Positions 63,100-64,000 of a DNA stretch of 64,000 nucleotides are shown here, piece by piece; position 1 is the first letter of the stretch, and the number at the start of each line of letters is the position of its first letter. Where the stretch lies: contig JAEUWY010000006.1 of the NCBI GenBank assembly GCA_022059125.1, positions 2,604,001-2,668,000 of the forward strand. Direction: 5' to 3'. Source of the stretch: Corynespora cassiicola (lineage: Eukaryota > Ascomycota > Dothideomycetes > Pleosporales > Corynesporascaceae). The notes under the pieces are model-generated. The model saw nothing but the letters and a program-made list of their open reading frames with translations. It searched no databases and was not told where the DNA came from. A program made the translations under genes and the position numbers.

Positions 63100-63602
63100 A
63101 TGCCCCCAAAAGAATCAAACAACAATCACACGAAGAAGTGAGCCGAAAAGTCCACTTTTTCTTTTCAAAACTTATGGACTTCTAGAACTTAGCCCGAATT
63201 CGTAAGAATCAACAGAACTCGCGGAAAAGAAAACGTGAATATGTGTCGGAGCTAGAATGCAAGGTTCAATTATATGAGCAACAGGGTGTCCAAGCCGGAA
63301 AAGTGCTTCAAGAGGCTGCGAAGAAAGTAGATGAAAAAAATCAACAGCTTCTTCAACGTATAAAACTGCTCGAATGGGAACTAGCGTGGAAAAATCAAGA
63401 ATGTGCTGCCTTGTTAGGAGGCAAGGCTGGGTCGTTGCATCACCATTTTCTGCAGCAAAACCATCCTGACTCTTGGCTACAACAACCTCCCAGCTCTTCA
63501 GAGGGTACTTTTCTGAAAGGTTCACGACAAATCGAGGGGAGTATGCAAAATCGAGCAGAATCATCAGCTGCTTACATTGGATCTACATATGTACCGTATT
63601 AG
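63100..63602 (+). CDS. bZIP transcription factor, fungal family, 5' join unresolved
   Basis: The exon 63186-63602 encodes NLARIRKNQQNSRKRKREY followed by VSELECKVQLYEQQGVQAGK and EEAAKKVDEKNQQLLQRI-type sequence: a basic region then a short zipper, as in fungal bZIP proteins with a LARIRDNQRRSRARRKEY-like start. The rest is Gln/Ser-rich. The obvious first exon (ATG at 63100, MPPKESNNNHTKK, donor GTGAGC at 63138) ends in phase 2, while the acceptor CTTCTAG needs phase 0, so the parts do not join without a stop. A base error, a missed exon or a decayed gene could explain it. Confidence 0.65.
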
Positions 63603-64000
63603 ATTTGGCACTAGGAAAAAGTTCTTTCATCTAGAAATTTGCCAAATTTCTGTGCGTTATATTTACCAAGAGCGTGAATTACCGGGCGGTCAAAATTGGA
63701 CCCAATATTAACGAATGCTTATTAGTCAACCCAGTGGCGCGCTAGTGATGTTGGGAAAACTGAATACGAGAAAAAATGCCAGCATTAGCTGCTTTACAGC
63801 TCATATGTCTCATGTAAACTCACCATCCTACGATCCTCCCAGCCACATCTGACTTCTCTGATGATCATTCAGGAAGGATGCTTACCGCGAGGTACCTGCC
63901 CGATAATACCCCATTCAATAGAGTCCAGAGATATATAAGAGTTATCAAACGTTCTATAACCTCAGAACGTCATCTATTTTATTCTCTCCACTAGATTGAT
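63603..64000. other. right edge, intergenic
   Basis: No gene supported. GATATATAAGAG near 63931 followed by pyrimidine-rich sequence could be the promoter of a plus-strand gene beginning beyond the window. Confidence 0.35.

Noticed and set aside
1..64000. CRISPR arrays, operons, prophage, bacterial transfer
   Set aside because: Genes are intron-bearing and fungal in type; repeats are transposon or microsatellite in nature.

Overview
The window is nuclear DNA of a filamentous ascomycete (Pezizomycotina). The evidence is short introns (mostly 43-70 bp) with GTRNGT donors, CTRAY branch points and YAG acceptors; fungal-type Zn2Cys6, bZIP, DUF7492-like and extracellular cupredoxin proteins; and very AT-rich blocks holding transposon copies decayed by C-to-T/G-to-A change, the signature of repeat-induced point mutation (RIP). 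Leotiomycetes is a guess from overall look only. I found no rRNA, tRNA or CRISPR array. All exon joins below were worked out by hand from reading frame, splice signals and branch points; there is no transcript evidence.

1-18 kb, a possible catabolic locus cut up by RIP islands. It holds a 5'-truncated-by-window sulfatase (1-479, minus), a divergent MFS sugar transporter (904-2601), a secreted GH43-like hydrolase (10702-12438, minus) and a regulator with two Zn2Cys6 clusters in tandem (14189-16285). Between them lie three AT-rich blocks: 2602-10690 (a Tc1/mariner-like element nested in another, plus a third copy), about 12584-14078 (a decayed element with subterminal 19-bp repeats) and 16286-18430 (a fourth, truncated mariner copy). 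The gene set looks like sulfated-glycan use, but that is inference.

18-29 kb: a gene-poor stretch, then a chromodomain protein, a four-exon RING-finger protein, a small coiled-coil protein, a single-pass membrane protein, a DUF7492-like secreted protein with a broken splice donor, and an unknown minus-strand gene.

29-40 kb: a ferric reductase-type flavocytochrome, a divergent MADS-like factor with a poly-Asp tract, a coiled-coil nuclear-type protein, a small secreted protein, and a 994-residue protein joining a degenerate NTPase-like N-terminus, a RING-like zinc finger and a complete patatin phospholipase domain. Repeat copies cluster here: a 150-bp MITE inside one of two copies of a repeat (the other copy is an empty site), and a fragment of a TIR element that supplies the patatin gene's stop codon.

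40-64 kb: many short, mostly unrecognised genes, often as divergent pairs. They include a pseudokinase-like protein, coiled-coil proteins, a type-1-copper-like secreted protein, small secreted proteins, a polytopic membrane protein with a cytosolic tail, two proteins sharing a PIYLAE[IL]M tail motif, and a bZIP factor. A degenerate GAAAA-type purine repeat recurs in most of the divergent promoters between 36 and 49 kb. This part looks like a fast-evolving accessory compartment.
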